A stretch of DNA of 64,000 bases from a virus. How positions within the stretch are numbered: the first letter of the stretch is position 1; the number at the start of each line of letters is the position of its first letter. The notes beneath the pieces were generated by a model that was not told the DNA's origin, searched no databases, and saw nothing but the letters and a program-made list of their open reading frames with translations. The stretch covers positions 1-64,000 of the IMG/VR virus record IMGVR_UViG_3300028592_000004, one strand, 5' to 3'. Made by a program: the position numbers and the translations under genes. Of this stretch, positions 15,388 through 23,220 are shown one piece after another.

Positions 15388-15869
15388 CCGATCACCACCT
15401 CTTTCGCGTAGAGGGACTGCGCCTGCTCATCGAGTTCTGCGTAGTCGAGTTTGGCATCGTCACAGGCATGCCGGGCTTCGGCAAGAACTGTAAGGATCGC
15501 CAGCTCGGTGGTCTCCACGCCGAGCTGGATGCGGAGTTGTGCGAAGAGCTTCCGCGCCCGCAGCGTGTGCGGATCGACAGGCTCCTCCAGCGCCTCGGCA
15601 GGGAACTTCAGCTTGTGGCGGGTACACAAGGCCTTGATCGGAGTGATCGCAGCCTTGAGCTTCGCCTCTGTCGCTGTCGTCGGCTCCTGAATCAGAGCCA
15701 CGAGCTTCTGGACAGCCTTCTGTGGCGCCTTCCAGTAGGCCCAGCCGTCTGAGTTGGCGTCGACAAGGTCTTGAAACTCGGACAGCAGGCGGGTTGCGCG
15801 ACCGAGGACGGGATGCGACTTGTGTCGATCCGCAGCCTCGCTCACTTCCCAGGTGTTCATGAAAATCAC
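15384..15869 (-). CDS. hypothetical helical protein
   Basis: 161 aa, almost all alpha-helical: LGRATRLLSEFQDLVDANSD, AVQKLVALIQEPTTATEAKL, LFAQLRIQLGVETTELAILT. An alternative start (MNTWEVSE) lies 3 codons in. No motif recognised. Confidence 0.6.
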   Translation of the reverse strand: MIFMNTWEVSEAADRHKSHPVLGRATRLLSEFQDLVDANSDGWAYWKAPQKAVQKLVALIQEPTTATEAKLKAAITPIKALCTRHKLKFPAEALEEPVDPHTLRARKLFAQLRIQLGVETTELAILTVLAEARHACDDAKLDYAELDEQAQSLYAKEVVIG

Positions 15870-16033
15870 GGCTTCTGTCCTTTCTTCTCGCGGACGATGG
15901 AGGCGTCGATCTCTCGAACGCCTGCCTTCGCTGTTTGCCAGACCTTGTGGTCGACAGTGACACCGACGACCCCTTCAAGAATCCAGGCCAGCGTCGTCCA
16001 CTGCCTCGGCGTCAGATCAAGCGTTCGCTTCAT
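15866..16033 (-). CDS. 55-aa hypothetical protein
   Basis: MKRTLDLTPRQWTTLAWILE is an amphipathic helix with a Thr/Trp pattern, followed by VVGVTVDHKVWQTAKAGVRE and a basic tail. Overlaps the upstream gene by 17 bp. Function unknown. Confidence 0.55.
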   Translation of the reverse strand: MKRTLDLTPRQWTTLAWILEGVVGVTVDHKVWQTAKAGVREIDASIVREKKGQKP

Positions 16034-16505
16034 CGGGTTTCGGCTCCGCAAACTTGTCTTCCGGCTTGCGCTCAGACTTCGCCTCAATGAAGGAGCTCGG
16101 CTTGCGCGACTGCGTGGCGATGTACGCCTCGGAGTAGATGGTGAAGTCGCCGTAGTAGACCCCGTCGTAGTAGACGAGGTCTTCGACGACCCACAGCATG
16201 TCTTCGTCACCGTTCGCCTTCATCAGGCGAATGGTCGACATGTACGTCTGGTGGACGCAGGTGTAGGGACCGAACAGCGGACCGTTGACGCCCCAGTCAT
16301 CAAGCTCCTCATCCTTCGGACTGCGGCCGTGGAAGAGCTCGATATAGACCCCGCGGCCAGGCTGCTGGATCTCCGGGCTGACCTGGCTGATCGCTTGAAC
16401 CTGGAACCAGCTGCGAAACCATCGCATGAACCACTGCATCAACTCGGATCCCTCGGGAACGGAATAGCGCTTGGGCGGGCGCATTTTGGCGTACATCTCG
16501 GTCAT
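16017..16505 (-). CDS. hypothetical protein
   Basis: 162 aa from MTEMYAKMRPPKRYSVPEGS. Aromatic-rich N-terminal helix (LMQWFMRWFRSWFQVQ) and a beta-rich middle with VYYGDFTIYSEAYIA. Lys/Glu/Pro-rich tail. ATGA overlap with the upstream gene. Function unknown. Confidence 0.6.
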   Translation of the reverse strand: MTEMYAKMRPPKRYSVPEGSELMQWFMRWFRSWFQVQAISQVSPEIQQPGRGVYIELFHGRSPKDEELDDWGVNGPLFGPYTCVHQTYMSTIRLMKANGDEDMLWVVEDLVYYDGVYYGDFTIYSEAYIATQSRKPSSFIEAKSERKPEDKFAEPKPDEANA

Positions 16506-16975
16506 AGCTCCTCCACCCACAATGGATCCAGGCGGGCTTCCTGCTGCTCGCTCGGCGGGGAGATTGGCAGCCAGAACCACGTGTACCACATCTCGACCAG
16601 CCCGCTCGCCAGCGGATGCAGGACGAGCTTTGGATAGGAGGCCAGGACCGAGTGCTTCGGTTGCAGCTCGAAGACCTCCATGTACCGCCCGAAGGAGGTC
16701 TGCGCGAAGTTCCGGAAGGCCGGCAGAGTCGGTTCCATCACAGCGTGCGTCGACTGCCGCTTCAGTTGGCCGTGCGGAGCGAGAACAGCCAGGAAGCAGT
16801 CTTGCACGACCTGAACGTACTCGCTCATCATCACATCGCTGCGATGGCCGAGCAGGACTGCCAGCAGCGAGCTCTCAAGGGCTTTCTTCTTCCCCGGAGT
16901 CTCCAGGGACCGCACCACCCGAGAGAACTCCATCTCCAGCATCAGCTTCAGGTCGGGAAATTCCACGGTTGGCAT
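16502..16975 (-). CDS. hypothetical protein
   Basis: 157 aa. Helical N-terminus (LKLMLEMEFSRVVRSLETPG), then KKKALESSLLAVLLGHRSDV, and an aromatic C-terminal region (VEMWYTWFWLPISPP). Overlaps the upstream gene by 101 bp, one of the longest overlaps here. Function unknown. Confidence 0.55.
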   Translation of the reverse strand: MPTVEFPDLKLMLEMEFSRVVRSLETPGKKKALESSLLAVLLGHRSDVMMSEYVQVVQDCFLAVLAPHGQLKRQSTHAVMEPTLPAFRNFAQTSFGRYMEVFELQPKHSVLASYPKLVLHPLASGLVEMWYTWFWLPISPPSEQQEARLDPLWVEEL

Positions 16976-17687
16976 CAGGGGCCTCAGGCGCGGGGTCTTC
17001 GGGGACGTGGATCCGATCGCCGGTATCGAGCCACACCCGCTGGGAATAGCTCAGATCCTCATACGGACGGTTCTTCAGCTTCTGCCGCTCGACCTCGATC
17101 ATCTCGGGCGTAACGGGCGAGCGCAGGAAGGGCGGCATCTCTCCGTGGTAGGCGAGATACGCGTCGAGCGACGACCAGTGGAGGCCGTGCTCGGTCATCT
17201 CCCCGGCGAGCATCGTGCGAACTGCTTCGGTGACGGCCTGGACCAGCGTCAAGCTACCGACCGCACGGTGGTAGTGGATGTAGTTGCTGGGATGCAGCCG
17301 ATAGAACACGTAGGCGATGGCGGTTTCCTGGGGCGAATCCCAGGGGACGACCCTCGTCACGTAGAGGCCGGCAGCGACCTTACGGAACTGGACCGGCGCC
17401 ACGTCGTACGGGCTCTTCGCCGTCAGCCTGCGCAGCGCGGGATGCAGCGGGTTCGTTGCTGTGAAGTGGTGGACAGCCAGAGCCTTGGTCGACTGCAGCA
17501 CAGCCGCAACAGTCGACGGGTCCAGTTCGGCCTGGTCCATGTCCAGAACCTGATTGGCTTCGTCTCTGTTTTCCTCCTTGCGCTGGAAGCCGTCCATCGT
17601 AATGGCGGAGTCGAAGATGACCTGGATCTCCGCCGGCGTTATGCCGTACGTGCGGAGTTCCTCAGCGGCAGCTTCACGAATCGTCAT
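16875..17687 (-). CDS. hypothetical protein
   Basis: 270 aa. An N-terminal helical part (IREAAAEELRTYGITPAEIQ), a central alpha/beta region with FRKVAAGLYVTRVVPWDSPQ, and a low-complexity acidic C-terminus (PEADAGDGVLSGGAVPGDSG). One of the larger unknowns in the accessory block. Confidence 0.6.
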   Translation of the reverse strand: MTIREAAAEELRTYGITPAEIQVIFDSAITMDGFQRKEENRDEANQVLDMDQAELDPSTVAAVLQSTKALAVHHFTATNPLHPALRRLTAKSPYDVAPVQFRKVAAGLYVTRVVPWDSPQETAIAYVFYRLHPSNYIHYHRAVGSLTLVQAVTEAVRTMLAGEMTEHGLHWSSLDAYLAYHGEMPPFLRSPVTPEMIEVERQKLKNRPYEDLSYSQRVWLDTGDRIHVPEDPAPEAPDANRGISRPEADAGDGVLSGGAVPGDSGEEESP

Positions 17688-18103
17688 GGTTTCTCTTTCT
17701 TGAGGAGGGCCTCGGCAACGTCCAAGGCCTCTCGGGCAATCTCGCGGGGCTCTTTGTGGTTTCCCCTAACGGCGTGGTAGGCGATCACCGCCAGGAAGGC
17801 GATCACGCGGACGCCCAGAACGACGGGCAGAATCGGCGTTTCGGTCAGAGGCGATTTCATGGGTGTTCCTTGGAGAATGTGTGTGCGGAGCAGATAGCCG
17901 ACAGCCTTGTGGCCGGGATCCGCCCGCCGGGATGCTTCGCTCTCCCACAGGAATCGCCGAGAGCGGCCGAGGCCAGACTGCATCCAGTGGGAACCAAGAA
18001 CGCAGTTCGGGTAGGTCTTCCGTGCCGCGGCGACCGCCGACCTCTCGTTAGGAAACTGCTGCGTCTCGGGCTCGGTCTTGTACAGGCAGAGGGTGTACCT
18101 CAT
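17684..18103 (-). CDS. hypothetical protein with internal TM segment
   Basis: 139 aa from an ATG just after GAGGAG. Residues 1-75 form a soluble domain (MRYTLCLYKTEPETQQF onward). Residues about 90-112 (ILPVVLGVRVIAFLAVIAYH) are one membrane helix, and the tail is an amphipathic helix. An internal ATG at 17860 (MKSPLTETP) with its own weak ribosome site could give a separate 58-aa membrane protein. Confidence 0.55.
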   Translation of the reverse strand: MRYTLCLYKTEPETQQFPNERSAVAAARKTYPNCVLGSHWMQSGLGRSRRFLWESEASRRADPGHKAVGYLLRTHILQGTPMKSPLTETPILPVVLGVRVIAFLAVIAYHAVRGNHKEPREIAREALDVAEALLKKEKP

Positions 18104-18110
18104 CAACTCC

Positions 18111-18500
18111 TCACAGAATCTGGCGGAGGTTGGCTTCGAAGTCCTCGCCTGCGATCTGGATGATGTCCAGGTTGGTGATCTGGTAGTGGAAATTCCACTT
18201 CCCAGAGAACCCGTTCAGGCGAGCCCCGGGATCCTTCGGGTAGTGCGGCAGAAGCCGCTTGGCTTTCTCGACATCATCGAACCGACAGGCGATCCAGTTC
18301 CCGTAGACGTGAACCTTCAGCTCGCCGGCCTGGGTGTCGATGGTGTATTGCGTGGGATCCTCGGTGAGTGCCGGCTCGGCGCCGTGCTTCTGAAGGATCC
18401 CACAGATGGTGCGGATGAAGGTCTGCTCGCGCTTGACCTCAACCTGAGACTTGCCGTGGCGTTTGGTTCTCATAGGCAATCCTATCGGCTGGGTGGTCAT
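18111..18500 (-). CDS. phage conserved hypothetical protein (SGKWNFH motif)
   Basis: 129 aa from MTTQPIGLPMRTKRHGKSQV behind GGGAG. GELKVHVYGNWIACRFDDVE, then LNGFSGKWNFHYQI, is a pattern I recall from many small phage proteins of unknown function. Basic N-terminus. Whether the first or second Met (18473) is used is undecided. Confidence 0.6.
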   Translation of the reverse strand: MTTQPIGLPMRTKRHGKSQVEVKREQTFIRTICGILQKHGAEPALTEDPTQYTIDTQAGELKVHVYGNWIACRFDDVEKAKRLLPHYPKDPGARLNGFSGKWNFHYQITNLDIIQIAGEDFEANLRQIL

Positions 18501-18507
18501 GGTCTCC

Positions 18508-18789
18508 CTAAGCGAAGTTGACGCGATCAAGGGCCGCACGGCTGTAGATGCACGTGACAACCCAACACTGTCGGGCTGGACAGAAGCCGAGCGACCCCAG
18601 CAGATGCGTGCCGGTGACGCTCTTCTGACTCGGATCCACGATGGCGTTGACAGTCTCGCCGAGCAGACCTTTGAAGGTGACCTGCGTTCCGGCTGGCGGC
18701 GGATTAGCACCGTCCACAAACAGCTCGTCGTGTGGACCGCGGAGCTCTACGCCAACGACCTCGACAGGCATCTGAAAAGTCATGCTCAT
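18508..18789 (-). CDS. hypothetical beta-rich protein
   Basis: 93 aa, rich in strands: VEVVGVELRGPHDELFVDG, PPPAGTQVTFKGLLGETVNA. Two cysteines in CPARQC near residue 70. ATGA overlap with the nucleotidyltransferase-like gene upstream. Function unknown. Confidence 0.6.
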   Translation of the reverse strand: MSMTFQMPVEVVGVELRGPHDELFVDGANPPPAGTQVTFKGLLGETVNAIVDPSQKSVTGTHLLGSLGFCPARQCWVVTCIYSRAALDRVNFA

Positions 18790-19205
18790 CTCGCGTGTCG
18801 AAGTTCTACGACGCCGAGAGCTTCCCTCGGCTCCTGGAAGACGCGATTTGCGTCGGTCGACTGCTGGATCTGGAAGTCGATCGGCAGGCCGGTCATCTTG
18901 TGACCCAGCTCACTGAAGGCCATGTTGAACGCCGCTAGCTTACCGTTCAGGCCTTGGTGACGCACGTCACCGAACAGGGCCTGGTATTCGTTGTCGGGCA
19001 GCATCAGCCGCACGTCAACATCTCGCCAGTCCCGAGTGTGGAGCGCGGAGCCAACCAGGTACGGCGGATGCCCGAAGGCGTGCCACACCTGGTGACCGAA
19101 CTCCTGCAGATAGCGATAGGCCGGCATCCCAACGCGGGACGGGCCGTGCCGCTCAGGCTTGGGCGGGTGGATCCGGCTGAGCGCTCTCAGGTTTCCGAAC
19201 AGCAT
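18786..19205 (-). CDS. MNT-type nucleotidyltransferase-fold protein
   Basis: 139 aa from an ATG 6 nt after GGAGG. YLVGSALHTRDWRDVDVRLM holds the GS...DxD signature of the pol-beta-type nucleotidyltransferase fold, and LPIDFQIQ supplies the third Asp on a later strand. Minimal size suggests a stand-alone catalytic domain transferring a nucleotide to a protein or small molecule. No HEPN partner is seen nearby. A second protein of this fold is at 39695. Confidence 0.65.
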   Translation of the reverse strand: MLFGNLRALSRIHPPKPERHGPSRVGMPAYRYLQEFGHQVWHAFGHPPYLVGSALHTRDWRDVDVRLMLPDNEYQALFGDVRHQGLNGKLAAFNMAFSELGHKMTGLPIDFQIQQSTDANRVFQEPREALGVVELRHAR

Positions 19206-19545
19206 TATCATCCTCCCATCCATCACGTTGCCGCAGGTACTCGTCGGGAACGGCCGCGAACAAGACCTCAGGTGCGTTGAACTCGACCTCGTCTTCCCAC
19301 GTGCCATCGTAGTCAGAGCGGACGCTCTTGAGCGTGCCTACTGTCAGCACCTGGTAGTTGCCTTCGGCCGGCAGCTTGAACAGATCGCGTAGCTCAGCAT
19401 CATCGTAGGTGAGCTCGATGACCTCCTTGGCCCACGTCGCCAGAGGGATCACTGAGCCACTGGTTGGAACGAGCTCGTGTGCCCAGGTCTCAACCTCGAT
19501 CCCGTCCTCGCCGAGAAGCCACAGGCGTACGAAGAATGTCCTCAC
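19153..19545 (-). CDS. hypothetical protein
   Basis: 130 aa. N-terminal strands (MRTFFVRLWLLGEDGIEVET) and WAKEVIELTYDDAELRDLFK. Pro/Ala/Asp tail overlaps the next gene by 53 bp. Function unknown. Confidence 0.6.
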   Translation of the reverse strand: MRTFFVRLWLLGEDGIEVETWAHELVPTSGSVIPLATWAKEVIELTYDDAELRDLFKLPAEGNYQVLTVGTLKSVRSDYDGTWEDEVEFNAPEVLFAAVPDEYLRQRDGWEDDNAVRKPESAQPDPPAQA

Positions 19546-20057
19546 CCGGACGCTCCTCCCGAGATGATGGGCTTCGTCTCGACGTACTCCTCGATCTGCA
19601 CGTGATCGTAGTAGGAGTCGTCATTCGAGTTGAAGATCCACCACTGGTTCTCCTTCTGGAGACGGGCGATCGGTTGGAACGTACCGCCGCCGGATCGCAT
19701 GCCCGGCAGATCATTGTTCGCGAAGCGGACCGTTGAGAATGGCCCCTCGACACGTCGGTCCTTGACGTCGACCTTGTCCCAGAAAGCGACCTGGAATCGC
19801 GTGGACCTCTCCTGCGGCGATGCGAACGCCGGCGAGGTCAGCTGGTTCACGAGGTGCTCGGCGTGCTGGGCGAGCCAACCGTTGCACAGTCGGTGAAGCG
19901 CGTTCGGAGTTTCCAGCAGCACGGCCTCCATCACTCCGGGTGTGACGTGGTCCCGCATCAGGTGGTAGATGAACGCGACCAGCGGCGGGTACTCCACCTC
20001 CAGCCCGCCAGAGGCAGCCACCAGCTTTTCACGGGAATCAGTTCTCGTCAGCGTCAT
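19542..20057 (-). CDS. hypothetical protein
   Basis: 171 aa from MTLTRTDSREKLVAASGGLE. Helical first half (PLVAFIYHLMRDHVTPGVME), beta-rich second half (VRFANNDLPGMRSGGGTFQP). Overlaps the acidic-tailed gene upstream by 20 bp. Function unknown. Confidence 0.55.
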   Translation of the reverse strand: MTLTRTDSREKLVAASGGLEVEYPPLVAFIYHLMRDHVTPGVMEAVLLETPNALHRLCNGWLAQHAEHLVNQLTSPAFASPQERSTRFQVAFWDKVDVKDRRVEGPFSTVRFANNDLPGMRSGGGTFQPIARLQKENQWWIFNSNDDSYYDHVQIEEYVETKPIISGGASG

Positions 20058-20337
20058 CGTCTTCCTCGGTTTCGTCGAGTTCTTCCAGGTCCGCTTCCAG
20101 CTCTTGCAACTCCTCCCCGATCTCTTCGGCGTAGTTCTCCTCGACTGAGAACAGCAGCGTATGGATCGAAAACTCACCGTTACGATGAGCGAGGTGGCAC
20201 AAGTCGACCATCAGATCCGTGATGGCACTCATGGGATCCGCGGTCAGCACTGAGGGGTGATCCCCGCAGGCTTTCACGAATGTTTCGAGCGCTTCCTGCG
20301 CCCAGTCAGCCCGTTGGTCGTTCGTGGGCGTTGTCAT
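20038..20337 (-). CDS. acidic-tailed helical protein
   Basis: 99 aa. Residues 1-65 are helical; the last 30 are almost all Glu/Asp/Leu (EEIGEELQELEADLEELDET then DDDADEN). Such tails can mimic DNA or mask a binding surface, but no specific role is supported. Confidence 0.6.
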   Translation of the reverse strand: MTTPTNDQRADWAQEALETFVKACGDHPSVLTADPMSAITDLMVDLCHLAHRNGEFSIHTLLFSVEENYAEEIGEELQELEADLEELDETEEDDDADEN

Positions 20338-20780
20338 GATGGCTTCTCGGGAGCAGGAATCGGTTCAAGCCGAGTCCGCTCGATGAACTTTTTCGCGGCG
20401 GACGCCAACGCGTTCCACTGCTCAGTGCTGACCTGGACTTTCGTCCAACCGTCTGCCCCGGGGTGACTCATACTTTCAGCCAGAACTCCAGCCACCCGCC
20501 GCACGATCTGGATCGCCTGGTGGGCATCGGAAAGATCGTCATACTGCGGTCGGAACTGCTGTACGGCGAGATCGTCTTCCCACCGGTCGTCGAACATCTG
20601 CATGATGTCGTACTGCACGGTCCCCATCCGTTCGAACAGTTCTCGCAGGTGGAATGCGAGTCTGGCACGCTCTGAAGCGTAGGTCGTAGGTGGGGACAGT
20701 TCTTTGACGACCTCTCTGATCAGGTCGGCGCCGGCGCAGGCCTCCGCTACCCGAGCCAGCAATTTAGTTGCCAGGGCCAC
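20334..20780 (-). CDS. hypothetical helical protein
   Basis: 148 aa, all-helical by appearance: ATKLLARVAEACAGADLIRE, ARLAFHLRELFERMGTVQYD, AHQAIQIVRRVAGVLAESM. Immediately upstream on the map of the acidic-tailed gene, and 15 nt after the PII-like gene in transcription order. Function unknown. Confidence 0.6.
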   Translation of the reverse strand: MALATKLLARVAEACAGADLIREVVKELSPPTTYASERARLAFHLRELFERMGTVQYDIMQMFDDRWEDDLAVQQFRPQYDDLSDAHQAIQIVRRVAGVLAESMSHPGADGWTKVQVSTEQWNALASAAKKFIERTRLEPIPAPEKPS

Positions 20781-20795
20781 GTGGCCCTCCTTTCA

Positions 20796-21119
20796 TTAGG
20801 GTCGGACTGCCGTCTCTCCTGTTTCGCCGGTCCGGATACGGATCGCCTCTTCCAGGTTGCTCACCCAGATGAGTCCGTCTCCAGTCTTACCGGTCCTGGC
20901 CTTTGCGATCGCTGCGACGGCCGCGTCGACCTCGCTGTCCAGGACCACGATGTCGAGCTTCAGCTTCGGCAGGAAGTCGGCGCAAAAGTCCTTCGGGTTT
21001 TGCTTCCGACCGATTCCACGAGCCTCGGTCACCGTCATCGCGTGGATGCCGGCTTCGAGAAGTGCTTGCTGGACATCCGACAGCTTGTAGTGGCGGATGA
21101 CCGCTTCGATCTTCTTCAC
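20796..21119 (-). CDS. PII-like signalling protein with shortened T-loop
   Basis: 107 aa, against about 112 in GlnB/GlnK. MKKIEAVIRHYKLSDVQQAL, GMTVTE-like HAMTVTEARGIGR, DFLPKLKLDIVVLDSEVDAA, TGKTGDGLIWV and EEAIRIRTGETGE align along the whole PII family. Between GIGR and DFLPK only NPKDFCA-like residues remain, so the T-loop is about six residues short and the uridylylated Tyr51 is absent. The B-loop Lys90 of E. coli GlnB is Leu83 here; the arginines of RIR remain. PII proteins are trimeric sensors of ATP/ADP and 2-oxoglutarate that control nitrogen metabolism. A T-loop variant could bind nucleotide but not canonical targets, or compete in mixed trimers with host PII. No amtB or glnA is nearby. 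Confidence 0.85.
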   Translation of the reverse strand: MKKIEAVIRHYKLSDVQQALLEAGIHAMTVTEARGIGRKQNPKDFCADFLPKLKLDIVVLDSEVDAAVAAIAKARTGKTGDGLIWVSNLEEAIRIRTGETGETAVRP

Positions 21120-21130
21120 GTCGATTCTCC

Positions 21131-21601
21131 TCAGACGACCTTGTGCTGGCGGTACACGACCGCCATGTCGACATGGCGGTCAGACTCTGGAAGCCGATAT
21201 CTGCAGGTCTTCGGTTCCGCGGTGAGGTCATAACCTTCTGAGGTTCCGTGGCGAAGCAACCACTTAATCCGGGCAACGGCCGCGTTCCGATTTGCACAGC
21301 CGGCCTGCATCAGGAACAGAAAGGACGCGAGCTGCCCGTTCAATCCAAGATGCGCGGCCGCTGCATCAAACACTCCACGTTGGCGGGCGTGGATGTCGTC
21401 ACCGTGCAGATCAAACAAAATGCACGCGTGCCCAGCAACACACGCAGTTGTCCCGCAGTTGTAGACTGCACCCTTCGTGCCTTTCTTCGCCTGGAACTTC
21501 CGCTCGGCTATCGAGCGCCCGAAGTAGATCTTGTAGTTGAACTTCTCGGGCGGAGATTCCAGCAGGTACTTCATCAACCTTCGCAAACGACCCTTTCGCA
21601 T
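21131..21601 (-). CDS. CGTTACVAG-motif protein, distant CLAG relative
   Basis: 156 aa. A basic N-terminal helix, then YNCGTTACVAGHACILF near residue 50, followed by a helical LGLNGQLASFLFLMQAGCAN. The CGTTACxAG motif recurs in small phage and bacterial proteins of unknown function that I recall. It probably corresponds to the CxVCLAG motif of the six paralogues elsewhere in this window. Located directly upstream of the PII-like gene. Confidence 0.6.
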   Translation of the reverse strand: MRKGRLRRLMKYLLESPPEKFNYKIYFGRSIAERKFQAKKGTKGAVYNCGTTACVAGHACILFDLHGDDIHARQRGVFDAAAAHLGLNGQLASFLFLMQAGCANRNAAVARIKWLLRHGTSEGYDLTAEPKTCRYRLPESDRHVDMAVVYRQHKVV

Positions 21602-21603
21602 GA

Positions 21604-21954
21604 TTACTCCTCAGATCGGGTTAGAAGGGATTTGTGGAAGCGAACTTCCTCGTCGGGCAGTGCATCGGGAACGAGATACCCGTGCTCCCAGACCTTTTTG
21701 CCGTGGCTGTCTGCGAACATGACGCCGAAGCAACCTGGCCGGTTGAGTCGATGTCCGGTCAGCGGATTCCAGCCGATGATGATGTAGTCTCGGTATGCGG
21801 AATTGGCGTACGGGGTCCGCGTGTAGGTGAACAGCTCCCCGTTCCGCATCTGCATCAGGATCGGAATTCGCTGGTGTGCGACCATCCGTGTGACCGTGAA
21901 ACTCCTCGCGGAGATCCTCGGGAGCTTGGATAGGGGCGTTGAGTCGTCAGCCAC
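21604..21954 (-). CDS. hypothetical protein
   Basis: 116 aa from a GTG 6 nt after GGAGG, overlapping the previous stop. Beta-rich core (MRNGELFTYTRTPYANSAYR, DYIIIGWNPLTGHRLN). A shorter form from MVAHQRIPI is possible. Function unknown. Confidence 0.55.
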   Translation of the reverse strand: MADDSTPLSKLPRISARSFTVTRMVAHQRIPILMQMRNGELFTYTRTPYANSAYRDYIIIGWNPLTGHRLNRPGCFGVMFADSHGKKVWEHGYLVPDALPDEEVRFHKSLLTRSEE

Positions 21955-22138
21955 TCTTGTCCTCCACGACGAGGGTCTCGTTGCCTTTCGGCTCGCCCTC
22001 ATCGACCCAGCCGATGCCGACCCAACGGAGGCGTTTGCCTCCGGCGACAACTACCTGCGGCAGGTCCTTGCTGTTGGTGAACTCCAGCCGTTTGAGGCGG
22101 GAGTATTCGATGGTCTTCCGTGGCTTCTTTTTAGCCAT
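21947..22138 (-). CDS. small basic beta-rich protein
   Basis: 63 aa. Starts MAKKKPRKTIEYSRLKRLEF, then LPQVVVAGGKRLRWVGIGWV. Basic and probably a single small beta domain. ATGA-type overlap with the ParB-like gene. Function unknown. Confidence 0.6.
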   Translation of the reverse strand: MAKKKPRKTIEYSRLKRLEFTNSKDLPQVVVAGGKRLRWVGIGWVDEGEPKGNETLVVEDKSG

Positions 22139-22520
22139 CACAATCTCCCGGGTTGAACTGGTTGAGCGGGATCATCGGATAGTGCGTGACCCCGAGAGCC
22201 TTCAGAGCGTAGAGGCGATGGTAGCCGTCTCGCAGCAGGCCACGCAGGCAGTCGATGATCAGCGGCGGGAACTGGCAGCCACGAGCCATCGCAACCACGT
22301 ACTCCGCAGCTTTCTTGTAGTCCTCACTGGACCAGCAGGCGCCGCTGCTGCGGTCGTCGTTGCACAGATCGTCCCACTCGTCCCAGTGGTCTGAGATGGG
22401 GCGGAGCCACACCTGAATGACCTGGTCAGGCCGAAATCCTCGTCTGACCAGGTCGGTGAGCAGCACCTGCATGTCAGCCGGCAGGCTGTCGAAGCGAATC
22501 CGGAATGGCGGACCGCCCAC
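22131..22520 (-). CDS. ParB/sulfiredoxin-like domain protein
   Basis: 129 aa from a GTG 2 nt after the upstream stop. The C-terminal half contains LLRDGYHRLYALKALGVTHY then PMIPLNQ, the (D/R)GxHRxxAlkalG signature of the ParB N-terminal/sulfiredoxin-like fold, which binds or hydrolyses CTP/ATP or DNA in various relatives. No HTH follows, so it is not a partition ParB. Confidence 0.65.
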   Translation of the reverse strand: MGGPPFRIRFDSLPADMQVLLTDLVRRGFRPDQVIQVWLRPISDHWDEWDDLCNDDRSSGACWSSEDYKKAAEYVVAMARGCQFPPLIIDCLRGLLRDGYHRLYALKALGVTHYPMIPLNQFNPGDCDG

Positions 22521-22521
22521 G

Positions 22522-23172
22522 TCAGTTCTGCGGCGTGAACGAGTCGGGATCGGCATCGAACGCCTTCTTGTCCACGATGTCGCCGTGTGGTGTTCGAACG
22601 AGGTTCATGGCAGCCAACTCGGCATCTGAGAGGTGAGGCGCCTGGGCTGGAACGATGTCCTCCGGCCGAGCCGGCATCTGGGGATTGTCCGGCAGCCCCA
22701 CCGCCCGTAGCTGATCGTTGGACGGGTCCACGTAGTCGCGATAGTACCACGTGAAGGTGAGGCGGATTGCTCCAGCCTCCTGTCGCTCTGCCTCGATCGT
22801 AGGCATGGTCAAGAATCGCTGACCGTCCGAGATCAGGTTCTCGCGGATGAAGTCGCCGACCGCCGTCTCCATCGCCAGTTCGACCGAGTTGGAAAGAAGC
22901 ACTGCGGTGTAGAAGGCCACCCGCTTCTTGATGTTTCCTGGGGCGCTGCTGGTCGCCATGACGATCGGCATGACGCTGTGGACCCTCGGGTACGGCGCAC
23001 CGTTGACGTACTTGGTGACGAACCAGAAGTGCTCGACGGGCTGCTTGGTCCCGACTGGCTCCAGCATGAGCTTTCCAAGCTGCTCCATCAGGAGCTTCAT
23101 GGCGAACTGCAGCAGGATGATACCGCCCATTCTCGACTGGGCCTCGTCGATTCCGAATCTCGTAGTGGTCAT
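22522..23172 (-). CDS. hypothetical protein
   Basis: 216 aa from MTTTRFGIDEAQSRMGGIIL. N-terminal amphipathic helices (LQFAMKLLMEQLGKLMLEPV), a beta-rich middle (SVMPIVMATSSAPGNIKKRV) and an acidic C-terminus. No ribosome site is seen; the recurrent 20-bp element ends 4 nt upstream of the ATG. Function unknown. Confidence 0.6.
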   Translation of the reverse strand: MTTTRFGIDEAQSRMGGIILLQFAMKLLMEQLGKLMLEPVGTKQPVEHFWFVTKYVNGAPYPRVHSVMPIVMATSSAPGNIKKRVAFYTAVLLSNSVELAMETAVGDFIRENLISDGQRFLTMPTIEAERQEAGAIRLTFTWYYRDYVDPSNDQLRAVGLPDNPQMPARPEDIVPAQAPHLSDAELAAMNLVRTPHGDIVDKKAFDADPDSFTPQN

Positions 23173-23176
23173 TGTG

Positions 23177-23196
23177 TTCAATGCGCGGGTATTGGA
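23177..23196 (-). promoter_or_regulatory. recurrent 20-bp element, copy 3
   Basis: Plus strand TTCAATGCGCGGGTATTGGA. Followed on the plus strand by three GGAATT-like repeats up to 23220, filling the short gap before the next gene's stop. Confidence 0.6.
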
Positions 23197-23220
23197 ATTG
23201 GGGATCGGGAATTGGGAATT

